Source: Paenibacillus protaetiae (lineage in GTDB: Bacteria > Bacillota > Bacilli > Paenibacillales > Paenibacillaceae). Taken from it: a DNA stretch of 64,000 nt. Made by a program: the position numbers and the translations under genes. Every line of letters begins with the position of its first letter. The stretch's first letter is position 1. Under the pieces are notes generated by a model. It was not told the DNA's origin. It saw nothing but the letters and a program-made list of their open reading frames with translations, and ran no database searches. Below are positions 48,577 to 56,846 of the stretch, piece by piece. The stretch lies in contig NZ_CP035492.1 in assembly GCF_004135365.1 (NCBI RefSeq), positions 1,860,001 through 1,924,000 of the forward strand. The letters run 5' to 3'.

Positions 48577-48722
48577 CGCATGAACCTCCCTTTCTGGCAG
48601 ATCTCCGTACCATTTTATTCGGGGTCAGCTTGGCATACGCCCTATAGGAGGGAAGGCGGCAGCAAATACGCAGCGTTAGCCGGGTCAGCGATAACGGCGT
48701 GCTCTTGCATAACTGCGCGCCG

Positions 48723-48752
48723 AAGCACTGACCGGTTAGCCGGTCAGTGCTT
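48723..48752 (-). terminator. Hairpin spanning the AraC gene stop codon
   Basis: AAGCACTGACCGG-TTAG-CCGGTCAGTGCTT, a perfect 13-bp stem. The stop codon of the AraC gene lies inside it and no U-tract follows. Confidence 0.6.
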
Positions 48753-49601
48753 GCGCACGGCGCTCGGCGCTATTTTTTTATGCTTTTTAAATAGGCGGCT
48801 GAAGTAATAAATATCGTTAAAACCCGTTGCAACGGCGATTTCCGAAACCGTGAGCGGGCTGCTTCGCAGCAGCTGATCTGCTTTGCTTATCCGCGTTTCG
48901 TTAACAAACTCCGTTACCGTCTTGCCGCTCAGTTCTTTGAACAGCCGGCTGAAATGAAACCGGCTTAAGCCGGCCATGCCGGCCAGCTGATCCACCGTAA
49001 TCGGCTCTTGGTACTGCTTATCAATATATTCAAAAATAGGCGCAAACCGCTGGACGTTTTTCATCCGCTGGTCGTATTCGTCCGGCGTAAGCACAGTTGC
49101 GACAAAGCCGCGGAGCAGCAGCGCCAGCAGCCGGTACAGCTCCGACTTGATGGCCAGCTCGTAGCCAAACGAGCGGTTCTCCAGTTCTTGAATGATCGTA
49201 AGCATGGACAGCCTGGTCTCGTCGTTTGTAATCCGGTTGCCGAAGAGCAGCCGGTTCTGGGCGATTGGCGTAATAAACTTCATTTCAGCGGCATCCAGCG
49301 TGTGGCTTTGCAGCAAGGAGATGTCGGCAATAAGCGCATAATAAAACAAATGATCGGAATGGCTGATGCCGGCATGCAGCTCGTTGCTGTTGACAACGAT
49401 CAGATCGCCTTCCTTCGCCCTCAGCGTAGCGGAACCAAGCTCAAGGGACGCTTCACCGGTAACAAAATATAAAAACTCCAGATGCTCATGCCAATGATGC
49501 GGGAACAGGACCTTGCCCTTTCCCTCGTGGCGGCAGCGGTGCACTTTGACCGGAAACCGGGGTTCCGGCATGTCCATCGGCTCGCGGAGCGCTTCATCCA
49601 T
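48744..49601 (-). CDS. AraC family regulator with N-terminal cupin domain
   Basis: A 285-residue AraC regulator. The cupin-like sensor domain (residues about 15-130) includes LFPHHWHEHLEFLYFVTGEA and AKEGDLIVVNSNELHAG. The C-terminal double helix-turn-helix starts near residue 185: YIDKQYQEPITVDQLAGMAG, LSRFHFSRLFKELSGKTVTE and TGFNDIYYFSRLFKKHKKI. It senses a sugar or related small molecule. The start MDEALREP has AAGGGGAT upstream. It is divergent from the Gfo/Idh/MocA and sugar-isomerase operon and probably regulates it, which is the usual layout for sugar catabolic operons. Confidence 0.92.
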   Translation of the reverse strand: MDEALREPMDMPEPRFPVKVHRCRHEGKGKVLFPHHWHEHLEFLYFVTGEASLELGSATLRAKEGDLIVVNSNELHAGISHSDHLFYYALIADISLLQSHTLDAAEMKFITPIAQNRLLFGNRITNDETRLSMLTIIQELENRSFGYELAIKSELYRLLALLLRGFVATVLTPDEYDQRMKNVQRFAPIFEYIDKQYQEPITVDQLAGMAGLSRFHFSRLFKELSGKTVTEFVNETRISKADQLLRSSPLTVSEIAVATGFNDIYYFSRLFKKHKKIAPSAVRKH

Positions 49602-49732
49602 TCGTGTATCCCCTTCCCTAATAAAGCACAATAGTGCAAATAGAAAGCACGCCGCATCATGGTGTAATTCCTTGAAAGCATTATAATACAAATCGGGTAA
49701 TGCAGTATATTTTCGGAGGAGTGAGCGCTTTC

Positions 49733-50791
49733 ATGCCGGCTATCAAAATTGGAGTCATAGGCGCGGGTTCCATATCCGCGATGCATTTGCAATCGTACGC
49801 TAATCATCCGGATGCGGAGCTGGTTGCCGTATGCGACCTGAAGGAGGACAGAGCGCGCCAGGCAGCCGTAAAATATGGCGCATCGCAAGTGTATACCGAT
49901 TATAGAGAGCTGCTGGCATGCCCCGATATTGATGCCGTAAGCATTTGCACCTGGAATAACACGCATGCGGCAATCAGCATCGCGGCGCTTGAAGCCGGCA
50001 AGCATGTGCTGGTGGAAAAGCCGCTATGCCGCACTGTCGAAGAGGCGCTGAGCATGCAAGAAGCGGTTCGCGCTTCGGGCAAGCTGCTGCAGGTCGGGTT
50101 CGTCCGCCGTTACGATCCAAACGCCCAGCTGCTCCGTTCTTTTGTAGACCACGATGAATTCGGCGGCATTTATTTTGCAAAAGCGTCCGCCATTCGCCGT
50201 TTAGGCAATCCGGGCGGCTGGTTTGCCGACCGGGAGCGTTCCGGAGGCGGCCCGGTCATCGATATCGGCGTGCACGTCATTGATTTGTGCTGGTACATGA
50301 TGGGCCGGCCCAAACCGGTTTCGGTCAGTGCCAACACATACAGCAAGCTGGGCAACCGCTCGGGCGTACGCCATCTTTCCTTTTATAAAGCGGCGGATTA
50401 CGATGCGGACCTTAACACGGTTGAAGATATGGCGAACGCCTTGATCCGCTTCGACAACGGCGCGTCGCTGCTTGTAGATGTCAGCTTTACGCTCCACGCG
50501 AAAGAAAATGCCACTTCCATTAAGCTGTATGGTGAAAAAGGCGGTTTTGAGCTCGAACCCGAAATTGCGATCGTAACGGAAAAACATCATACGATTTTGA
50601 ATATCGAACCTCAGACGGATCATAAAAGCCTTCAGATTGACGCTGCCTTTCAAGCGGAAATCGACCATTTTGTAGCTTGCGTACGCAGCGGCACCCCGCC
50701 GATCAGCCCGGTCGAAGACGGCGTTGCCATAATGAAAATATTGTGCGGCATTTACGAATCGGCCGCCAAAGGCGCGGAGGTGCGGTTATGA
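49733..50791 (+). CDS. Gfo/Idh/MocA family oxidoreductase
   Basis: A 352-residue NAD(P)-dependent dehydrogenase. The Rossmann site is IKIGVIGAGSISAMHLQSYA, followed by VAVCDLKEDRARQAAVKYGA, the catalytic-region VLVEKPLCRTVEEALSMQEA (EKP) and VGFVRRYDPNAQLLRSFVD. The C-terminal beta sheet domain has GGPVIDIGVHVIDLCWYMMG with the conserved Asp/His. Members oxidise sugars, inositols or their amino derivatives. The ATG start at MPAIKIGVIG has GGAGGA about 13 bases upstream. The next gene starts within its stop (ATGA), so the operon is coupled. With two isomerases it probably oxidises a cyclitol or hexose derivative. Confidence 0.92.
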   Translation: MPAIKIGVIGAGSISAMHLQSYANHPDAELVAVCDLKEDRARQAAVKYGASQVYTDYRELLACPDIDAVSICTWNNTHAAISIAALEAGKHVLVEKPLCRTVEEALSMQEAVRASGKLLQVGFVRRYDPNAQLLRSFVDHDEFGGIYFAKASAIRRLGNPGGWFADRERSGGGPVIDIGVHVIDLCWYMMGRPKPVSVSANTYSKLGNRSGVRHLSFYKAADYDADLNTVEDMANALIRFDNGASLLVDVSFTLHAKENATSIKLYGEKGGFELEPEIAIVTEKHHTILNIEPQTDHKSLQIDAAFQAEIDHFVACVRSGTPPISPVEDGVAIMKILCGIYESAAKGAEVRL

Positions 50792-51651
50792 AGCTTGGCA
50801 TAAGCACCTACAGCCTGTATCAAGCGTTAAGCAAAGGCGAAATGACGATTATCGACGTCATCCGCTTTGCGGCTGAAATCGGCAGCGAGCATTTGGAGAT
50901 CGTACCGTTAGGCTTCCCGCTGCACGACAATCCGGAGCTGATCGGGGCAATCCGGCAGGAGGCGCAGGCTAACGGCCTTGTGTTGTCCAATTACGCTGTC
51001 GGAGCTAATTTTGCCGATTTGGACGATGAGGCATTGGAGCAGGAAATTGCCCGTGTAAAACGGGAGGTCGACATTGCGTCCGCTCTGGGCATCCGGCTTA
51101 TGCGCCATGACGCCGCTTCCTCTGCAGACGTGTCGCTGGGCCATTACATAGCGGAGCTGCCCCGCCTCACTGCGGCATGCCGGGACATTGCCGATTATGC
51201 GATGTCCAAAGGGATAACGACAAGCGTTGAAAATCACGGTTTTTTCCTCCAGCGCAGCGAGCGGGTGGCGTCGCTTGTCCAAGCGGTTGGCCGCAGCAAC
51301 TTTAGAACGACGCTCGACATCGGCAATTTCCTTTGTGCGGACGAAGATCCGGTTTTGGCGGTTGCAAACAATATTTCGATCGCATCCATGGTCCATTTTA
51401 AAGACTTTTATCGCCGCCCTTCGCGGCTGAATCCGGGCGCGGGCTGGTTCCGCACTTCAGGGGGCAGCTGGCTGCGCGGCGCTATTGTAGGGCATGGCGA
51501 CCTTGATTTGCCCGAGATCGTACGGATTGTCAAGCAATCCGGATATGACGGCTATATATCCATTGAGTTCGAAGGGATGGAAGACTGCCGGACCGGCACC
51601 CGGTTAGGGCTGGAATGTGCGCGGAGGTTATGGAACGAAACAAATGTCTAA
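50788..51651 (+). CDS. Sugar phosphate isomerase/epimerase (TIM barrel)
   Basis: A 287-residue xylose-isomerase-like TIM barrel protein. MKLGISTYSLYQALSKGEMT begins it; IDVIRFAAEIGSEHLEIVPL, GITTSVENHGFF with the metal Glu, FRTTLDIGNFLCADED with the Asp, SMVHFKDFYRRP with the His and GYISIEFEGMEDCRTGT with the second Glu make a metal site like that of IolE/IolI or hydroxypyruvate isomerases. The first four bases overlap the end of the dehydrogenase gene. Both isomerase genes in this operon share the fold but differ in sequence, suggesting successive isomerisations. Substrate unknown. Confidence 0.88.
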   Translation: MKLGISTYSLYQALSKGEMTIIDVIRFAAEIGSEHLEIVPLGFPLHDNPELIGAIRQEAQANGLVLSNYAVGANFADLDDEALEQEIARVKREVDIASALGIRLMRHDAASSADVSLGHYIAELPRLTAACRDIADYAMSKGITTSVENHGFFLQRSERVASLVQAVGRSNFRTTLDIGNFLCADEDPVLAVANNISIASMVHFKDFYRRPSRLNPGAGWFRTSGGSWLRGAIVGHGDLDLPEIVRIVKQSGYDGYISIEFEGMEDCRTGTRLGLECARRLWNETNV

Positions 51652-51666
51652 AGGAGGCAACTATAA

Positions 51667-52569
51667 ATGACAGAGCAAGCGAAACCGGTGATAGCGAACA
51701 AAATCGGGGTCATTGTCGACAGCTTTCAGGCCGGCGTCATGAAAGGTCTCGCCAAAGCGCGCCAGATCGGAGCAGACGGGGTACAGATTTACGCGGTGCG
51801 CGGCGAGATGGACCCTGACGTCCTGACATCTGCCGCCCGCAAAGAACTGAAGGATGTCTTGGCTTCGCACGGGCTTGAAATATCGGCGCTGGTCGGCGAT
51901 TTGGGCGGGCATGGCTTTCAGGACCCGGCTGAAAATGCCGCCAAAATGGAAAAGTCCAAGCGGATTATGGAACTGGCGGCGGAGCTTGGCACCTCCATCG
52001 TCACCACCCACATCGGCATCGTGCCGGCGGATGAAAACAGCCGCGTCTACGAAACGATGTTTAACGCCTGCTCCGAGCTGAGTGCTTATGCCAGCGCCAT
52101 GAACGGTTATTTTGCGATCGAAACCGGCCCGGAGCCGGCCGCCCATTTGAAAAGCTTTCTCGATAAGCTTGGCTCCAAAGGCGTATCCGTAAATTTTGAC
52201 CCGGCCAATATGGTCATGGTGACTGGCGACGACCCGGTGCAAGGCGTCTATACGCTCCGGGATTATATCGTCCATACGCATGCCAAAGACGGCATTAAGC
52301 TGGCGGCTGTCGACCCTCGGGATGTGTACGGCTTTTACGGATATGAAGCGCCTTCTATGGATCATGAGCAGTTGTCGGAAATGGCAGAAAAAGGAAAGTC
52401 ATTCCGCGAGGTTCCGTTAGGGGAAGGCAGCGTCAACTGGCCGGCTTATTTGCAGGCGCTGCAGGATATCGGCTACAACGGCTACCTGACGATCGAACGC
52501 GAGGTCAAAACAAATCCGGAAGCCGACATTAAGCTGGCAGTTGATTTTTTGAAACAGTTTAAGGCATAG
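51667..52569 (+). CDS. Sugar phosphate isomerase/epimerase (TIM barrel), second copy
   Basis: A 300-residue xylose-isomerase-like protein. It has NKIGVIVDSFQAGVMKGLAK and IGADGVQIYAVRGEMDPDVL, then TSIVTTHIGIVPADENSRVY. The metal residues are in YFAIETGPEPAAHLKSFLDK, VSVNFDPANMVMVTGDD, IVHTHAKDGIKLA and GYLTIEREVKTNPEADI. It is only distantly like its upstream neighbour. AAAGGAGG before the ATG supports the start. With the dehydrogenase it forms a three-gene sugar or inositol-type catabolic operon controlled by the divergent AraC regulator. No transporter gene is included. Confidence 0.88.
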   Translation: MTEQAKPVIANKIGVIVDSFQAGVMKGLAKARQIGADGVQIYAVRGEMDPDVLTSAARKELKDVLASHGLEISALVGDLGGHGFQDPAENAAKMEKSKRIMELAAELGTSIVTTHIGIVPADENSRVYETMFNACSELSAYASAMNGYFAIETGPEPAAHLKSFLDKLGSKGVSVNFDPANMVMVTGDDPVQGVYTLRDYIVHTHAKDGIKLAAVDPRDVYGFYGYEAPSMDHEQLSEMAEKGKSFREVPLGEGSVNWPAYLQALQDIGYNGYLTIEREVKTNPEADIKLAVDFLKQFKA

Positions 52570-52652
52570 GCGTAGCGGCAAGCCTAGGCACTGCGCGTCC
52601 TATGCGCAGCCGTTCCGCTTCAGTGCGGACGGACGCTCCCGCATTGGATAAG

Positions 52653-52681
52653 GTGCGCGGCGGCTGAGCTGTCCGCCGCGC
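52653..52681. repeat. GC-rich inverted repeat between convergent genes
   Basis: GCGCGGCGG / CCGCCGCGC, a 9-bp stem, lies in the 140-base gap between the sugar isomerase and the AbrB-type gene. No T-tract, so terminator activity is doubtful. Confidence 0.4.
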
Positions 52682-52712
52682 TGAACTGTTGTAAGGCAGC
52701 AGCGATAGCGGT

Positions 52713-53822
52713 TCAAGCTTCGCCTTGCTCCGCGGTGTTCTTGCTTTTCTTCCGCACAAATAATAATCGCCACAACGGCGGGAATGCGATCAGGATAAAA
52801 AATGTGCGGAACAGCTGATAGCCGGCGACTATAGAGAGGTCCGCCCCAATTTCATGGGCGATAATGCCCATCTGGTCGGCGCCGCCGGGAGCCAGGCTTA
52901 ACAGTCCCGTAGCAGCAGACACCGGCCGGATAAGCGTAAGCAGCAGGCTTAGCAGGATCGCCGCGAGGAGGAGAAGCAAGCCGCTCCCTATCGCTACAAG
53001 CAGCGTCCGCGTTTTATTGGGCAGTTGTCCGGGCTTTAGCATAAGCCCAACAAAAATGCCGATGGAAAGCTGAGCCGCATCTGTAATGGAGACGGGCAGA
53101 CCCGGCCCCGTTACGCCCAATCCTTGCAGCAGCGCAGCCCCAATTACCGGCCCAAGCAAAAATGCGGTCGGCAGCTTTACTTTTCGCCCGGCGTAAGCAA
53201 ACAAAATACAAACCGCAGCATACCAGACCGCATTCGGAAACAAACCGCTCCAGCTTGCCTTGGCCGCCGCTTCCGGCAGCGCCGCCTGAACGATTCCGTC
53301 CACGTTAACGTGGTCGAACAGCGGACTGAACACAAGCAGAGGGATACAAATAACAATCATCATCAGCCGAATCACTTGCGTGATCGTAACCACCGTCATA
53401 TTAATGCCGCCTGTTTCCTCGGCCAGTATAAGCACTTGGGTTAATCCGCCGGGAATCGCCCCCATTAATGCTGTTTTAAAGTCGGTCCGGGATACTTTGG
53501 ATACAATAAAAGCGATTCCGGCACACAATAAAAGCAAGAGCGAAGTCATCAGCAGCATAAAAGGAAGCTGGCGGCCGATTTCTTTCAGGGCAGCTCCCGT
53601 TAAAGACAACCCGATTGTGTAGCCGACAATTATCATGCTGCCGGTACGGAACGGCCCGTACCAAGTAAACCGGCTAGGGAAAAAGCTGCTGCAAATGAGG
53701 ACGAAAGCCATCGGTCCAAGCAGCCAAGGCACCGGAATGTGAAGCAGCTGAAACAAATATCCGCCAATCAAAGCGGCAATAAGCGAGCTTAGAATCGGAA
53801 TCCATGAGTGCCGCTTAATCAT
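52713..53822 (-). CDS. AbrB family membrane transporter-like protein
   Basis: A 369-residue integral membrane protein with about ten transmembrane helices in two repeats. It shows SSLIAALIGGYLFQLLHIPV and WLLGPMAFVLICSSFFPSRF, GAIPGGLTQVLILAEE, LPTAFLLGPVIGAALLQGL and LSLAPGGADQMGIIAHEIGA, the latter with the typical GG-(L/A)-(T/D) motif. This is the AbrB (Pfam PF05145) membrane family, unrelated to the AbrB transition-state DNA-binding regulator. These proteins may be transporters, sometimes of aromatic acids. AAGGGGAG before the ATG. It lies 15 bases downstream of the beta-lactamase-fold hydrolase, so the two form an operon. Confidence 0.9.
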   Translation of the reverse strand: MIKRHSWIPILSSLIAALIGGYLFQLLHIPVPWLLGPMAFVLICSSFFPSRFTWYGPFRTGSMIIVGYTIGLSLTGAALKEIGRQLPFMLLMTSLLLLLCAGIAFIVSKVSRTDFKTALMGAIPGGLTQVLILAEETGGINMTVVTITQVIRLMMIVICIPLLVFSPLFDHVNVDGIVQAALPEAAAKASWSGLFPNAVWYAAVCILFAYAGRKVKLPTAFLLGPVIGAALLQGLGVTGPGLPVSITDAAQLSIGIFVGLMLKPGQLPNKTRTLLVAIGSGLLLLLAAILLSLLLTLIRPVSAATGLLSLAPGGADQMGIIAHEIGADLSIVAGYQLFRTFFILIAFPPLWRLLFVRKKSKNTAEQGEA

Positions 53823-53837
53823 AAGCTTTTCTCCCCT

Positions 53838-54497
53838 TTACTGCTGCTGATACTGAAGGGTAACCACCGTCTGGCCGGTATAACCGGACAAGCTTTCTTT
53901 GGTCAGCTCCAGCTCCTTCAGCTCCACATGCCTGCAGCCGGAAGCCGCAATAAATTTATCCGCTTTGTCAAAAAGCAGCCTGCCAACCAAACCTAGCGCC
54001 TTCGTCCGATAATGCATCGGAATCGCAATTTTCGGGTTCAGCTGCTTGATCACCTGGGCAGCCTCAGCACCGTTTAGCGTCATGCCGCCGCCGGCCGGCA
54101 CGATCAGCACGTCCACCGGGCCAATCGCTTGAATTTGTTCCTCCGACAAAAGATGTCCCAGGTCGCCGCAATGGCATACGGATATCCCGTCTATTTGTAA
54201 CGTAAACACGATGTTGCTGCCCCGTTTTTTCCCTTCGACCTTATCGTGGAACGTCGGTACGCCATGAACGGAAATGCCGTTTTTCTCATACGATTCCGGG
54301 CGGTGAACCATTAGGTACGAACCGGTCGCCACCTGAATTTGATTATGGTCGCGGTGATCATGCGTAACCGTTAAAATATCCACCTCGACCGAAGGTTGGC
54401 GGTAACCTAAAAACTTGTTGAACGGATCAATTAAAACGCGGGTTCCCTCCTCCGATGTTAATAAAAAGGAAGAGTGTCCATACCATTTCAGCTTCAT
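53838..54497 (-). CDS. Metallo-beta-lactamase-fold metal-dependent hydrolase (UPF0173)
   Basis: A 219-residue hydrolase of the UPF0173/YtkL-like group. It begins MKLKWYGHSSFLLTSEEGTR, has VLIDPFNKFLG, the metal motif THDHRDHNQ (His-x-His-x-Asp-His), then DGISVCHCGDLGHLLSEEQI, and the C-terminal His region KIAIPMHYRTKALG. The role of the family is not established; broad phosphodiesterase or lactonase reactions are possible. The start has AAAGGAG 11 bases upstream. It is transcribed together with the AbrB-type membrane protein and has a TGTG-N10-CACA dyad in its promoter, matching that of the adjacent Rrf2 gene, so it is probably a target of that regulator. Confidence 0.88.
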   Translation of the reverse strand: MKLKWYGHSSFLLTSEEGTRVLIDPFNKFLGYRQPSVEVDILTVTHDHRDHNQIQVATGSYLMVHRPESYEKNGISVHGVPTFHDKVEGKKRGSNIVFTLQIDGISVCHCGDLGHLLSEEQIQAIGPVDVLIVPAGGGMTLNGAEAAQVIKQLNPKIAIPMHYRTKALGLVGRLLFDKADKFIAASGCRHVELKELELTKESLSGYTGQTVVTLQYQQQ

Positions 54498-54519
54498 AAA
54501 ATAAAAATCTCCTTTTTTG

Positions 54520-54537
54520 TGTGCATTTTTTTGCACA
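54520..54537. promoter_or_regulatory. Candidate Rrf2 operator upstream of the hydrolase gene
   Basis: TGTGCATTTTTTTGCACA, an 18-base dyad of the form TGTG-N10-CACA, 23 bases before the hydrolase start codon and just downstream of an AT-rich -10-like TATAAAT on the minus strand. Confidence 0.6.
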
Positions 54538-54554
54538 ATTTATAATAAAAAAAT

Positions 54555-54607
54555 GAGTTATCCATTCGAATTAGAGGGCTGCCTGAACAGCTCTGTCAGC
54601 CACCCTC
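54555..54607 (-). terminator. Hairpin at the end of the Rrf2 gene
   Basis: AGAGGG / CCCTCT with extra CTG / CAG pairing around a 20-base loop. The Rrf2 stop codon is inside the first arm; no U-tract. Confidence 0.5.
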
Positions 54608-55006
54608 TAAAAATTCAGCTACCGTATGCTGGCCCAGTACTTTTTTGACTTGCTCGTTAATTTCCTCAAACAAGCGGGAAAATGAATTCAACATTTTATC
54701 ACCGCCAAATGTATAGGCAGCCGCCTTGTCCGTAAACGGATCTTGCAGCAAGTCAACCTCATGAAGGGAAGTGTATACTTCAAACAGCGTAATTTGGTCC
54801 GGCTGTTTGGCCAACTGGTAACCGCCGGTTCTTCCTTGCCTGACTTCAACAATGGAAGCGTCCGCCATTTGGGCTAAAATTTTGCGCAGTGCCGTAGGTT
54901 CGCAGTTGATCCGCTCGGCAATCTCCGTGCTGGAGCGCAGCTCCGGGCTGGACGAAAGAACAAGCAGCGCTTGAAAGCCATATTTGAACCGTTTTAACTG
55001 TGCCAT
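54596..55006 (-). CDS. Rrf2 family transcriptional regulator
   Basis: A 136-residue winged-helix regulator. LKRFKYGFQALLVLSSSPEL begins it, then SSTEIAERINCEPTALRKIL, AQMADASIVEVRQGRTGGYQ and LAKQPDQITLFEVYTSLHEV, all typical of Rrf2 proteins. The three-cysteine iron-sulfur cluster motif of NsrR and IscR is absent; only one Cys (INCEPTAL) is present. It therefore probably senses something other than via an Fe-S cluster. A TGTG-N10-CACA dyad in its own promoter suggests autoregulation, and the same dyad before the hydrolase gene points to a small two-promoter regulon. Start supported by GAAGGGAC at a somewhat long spacing. Confidence 0.9.
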   Translation of the reverse strand: MAQLKRFKYGFQALLVLSSSPELRSSTEIAERINCEPTALRKILAQMADASIVEVRQGRTGGYQLAKQPDQITLFEVYTSLHEVDLLQDPFTDKAAAYTFGGDKMLNSFSRLFEEINEQVKKVLGQHTVAEFLEGG

Positions 55007-55032
55007 GCTTCAGCTGTCCCTTCGACCTTAAT

Positions 55033-55058
55033 AATATGTGATTATTATTGCACATATT
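55033..55058. promoter_or_regulatory. Candidate Rrf2 operator in its own promoter
   Basis: AATATGTG-N10-CACATATT, perfect 8-base arms, 27 bases before the start codon. Shares the TGTG-N10-CACA layout with the site at 54520-54537. Confidence 0.65.
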
Positions 55059-55441
55059 AATCAATTCTACAACTCTGAAGTCAATATTTCCCGGGAAACG
55101 ATGCAAAATAAACCGCTTCAGCTGCTGAAACAGGCTGCAAAACCGCGAAGCGCTGCCTTTTTTCATCCAACAATGGAGTTAAACCCTTCATACCTAACCC
55201 CTCCGTAATAACGGGGGCAAACCCGCTGATCTCCTGTAATTCGGATCTCCTCCTTTGGATTTTTCCAATAAAGCCCTTCTTTTTTGCAGCTGCATACGGG
55301 AAGGTGCAGCGTTCAACTCTTTTTATAATTTACATATATTTCCTTATTTGTTCTTTGTCATGGCGGACTTGCCATCCATCATACATACATAAAAGCAGGC
55401 TGTGCGCCTATGACTATTAACCGGATTTGGGGGAGGTAACG
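55059..55441. other. Long intergenic region before the bicupin gene
   Basis: About 380 bases without a gene, rich in T- and C-runs. A TATAAT element at 55324-55329 could be a -10 for the bicupin gene, but no matching -35 is clear. A CCCGCTGATC-type stretch near 55230 was examined for a riboswitch and none was recognised. Confidence 0.4.
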
Positions 55442-56656
55442 ATGCAAAACCGAAACGGGGAAAACGGAAAGCAGCAGCCGGTTGCGCCGCAGCACGCTAT
55501 TCCGCAGCCTATCCGGAGAGATGGCGCTGGCGCTCCCGATTATGGCCCTCGGGATGTGATGAGGGATATGGAAAATCCGGATATGCTTGTCCCGCCGGTC
55601 ACCGATGCAGGTTTGCTGCCCAATATGAGAGTGTCGTTTTCAGATACGCACATGCAGCTTAACCTTGGCGGCTGGTCAAGGGAGATTACGGTCCGTGATT
55701 TGCCGATTGCAACAACGCTTGCGGGAGTAAATATGGCGCTTACGCCCGGCGGCGTCCGGGAGATGCACTGGCATCAGCAGGCGGAATGGGCTTACATGAT
55801 TGGAGGCAGCGCACGAATTACGGCGGTTGACCAGGATGGACGCAATTTTATTGCCGATATCGGTCCGGGCGATTTATGGTATTTTCCAGCCGGTATTCCC
55901 CATTCGATTCAAGGACTGGAGAGCGGCTGCGAGTTTTTGCTTGTATTCGACGACGGACATTTTTCCGACTTGAATACATTGTCAATATCGGATTGGTTTG
56001 CCCATACGCCCAAGGAAGTATTATCCGCTAATTTTGGCGTGCCGGAATATGCCTTTGCTTCGATTCCTTCCGGCCAGGTATACATTTATCAGGATCAGGT
56101 GCCCGGGCCGCTGGAAAGCCAAAAAATCGAGTCGCCATACGGCGAGGTGCCGCTCAGCTTTAAGCATCAGCTGCTTGCGCAAACGCCCATCCAGACGCCC
56201 GGCGGTTCAGTGCGGATCGTTGATTCTACGAATTTTCCGATCAGCAAAACAGTGGCGGCGGCGCTTGTCGAAATCGAACCCGGCGCCATGCGCGAGCTTC
56301 ACTGGCATCCCAACAATGACGAATGGCAATATTATTTGACCGGTCAAGGCCGGATGACGGTGTTTGGCGGCAGCGGCGATGCGCGTACCTATGACGTACG
56401 GGCAGGCGATGTCGGTTATGTGCCTTTTGCATTCGGCCATTACATCCAAAACACTGGCACCGAAACTTTATGGTTTTTGGAAATTTTCAAAAGCGACCGG
56501 TTTATGGACGTTTCGCTTAACCAGTGGATGGCGCTTACGCCCAAAGAGCTGGTGAAAAGCAACCTGAAGGTTGGGCCGGAGCTGATGGACGCCTTGCGCA
56601 AAGAAAAATGGCCGGTAGTCAAATACCCGGGCTTTGGCATGGCGCCTAAAGGATAA
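55442..56656 (+). CDS. oxdC: Oxalate decarboxylase family bicupin
   Basis: A 404-residue bicupin closely like Bacillus OxdC/OxdD. Domain I has the Mn ligands in [20 protein letters not shown] and [15 protein letters not shown], and domain II in [18 protein letters not shown] and [13 protein letters not shown]. Both Mn sites are complete. The N-terminal active-site lid, which in OxdC is SENST with catalytic Glu162, reads SDLNT here (after VFDDGHF), so the Glu position is Asp. The C-terminal DVSLNQW segment is conserved. There is no signal peptide, and the poly-Gln N-terminus is disordered. It may be an oxalate decarboxylase with altered activity or act on a different acid. GGGGGAGG precedes the start. 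Confidence 0.9.
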   Translation: MQNRNGENGKQQPVAPQHAIPQPIRRDGAGAPDYGPRDVMRDMENPDMLVPPVTDAGLLPNMRVSFSDTHMQLNLGGWSREITVRDLPIATTLAGVNMALTPGGVREMHWHQQAEWAYMIGGSARITAVDQDGRNFIADIGPGDLWYFPAGIPHSIQGLESGCEFLLVFDDGHFSDLNTLSISDWFAHTPKEVLSANFGVPEYAFASIPSGQVYIYQDQVPGPLESQKIESPYGEVPLSFKHQLLAQTPIQTPGGSVRIVDSTNFPISKTVAAALVEIEPGAMRELHWHPNNDEWQYYLTGQGRMTVFGGSGDARTYDVRAGDVGYVPFAFGHYIQNTGTETLWFLEIFKSDRFMDVSLNQWMALTPKELVKSNLKVGPELMDALRKEKWPVVKYPGFGMAPKG

Positions 56657-56681
56657 GCCGCCGCTTATTGCCGCTAACGCA

Positions 56682-56718
56682 AACTACCCGCCGCCCCGTA
56701 AAGGGACGGCGGGTAGTT
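56682..56718 (+). terminator. Terminator-like hairpin after the bicupin gene
   Basis: AACTACCCGCCG / CGGCGGGTAGTT, a 12-bp stem with near-perfect loop closure; the U-tract is poor. Confidence 0.6.
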
Positions 56719-56756
56719 GCTCCAGGGCAATGAACCCGGGGTTGCGGCTTGCGAAC

Positions 56757-56830
56757 CGGCTGTACGTTTAGAGGCGGTTGTCCGCTTACGGGCGATTGCC
56801 CGCTTATGGATCGGCTGCACGTTTAGAGGC
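56757..56830. repeat. Short direct repeat, 19-base units 55 bases apart
   Basis: CGGCTGTACGTTTAGAGGC (56757-56775) recurs as CGGCTGCACGTTTAGAGGC (56812-56830), one mismatch. A shorter CCGCTTA repeat lies between. Non-coding, between the bicupin gene and the LysR gene. Confidence 0.5.
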
Positions 56831-56846
56831 CGGGGCGGCCCCGCTT

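Noticed and set aside
55059-55441. Possible riboswitch in the region before the bicupin gene
   Set aside because: C-rich and T-rich runs are present but no known aptamer core or paired terminator could be built.
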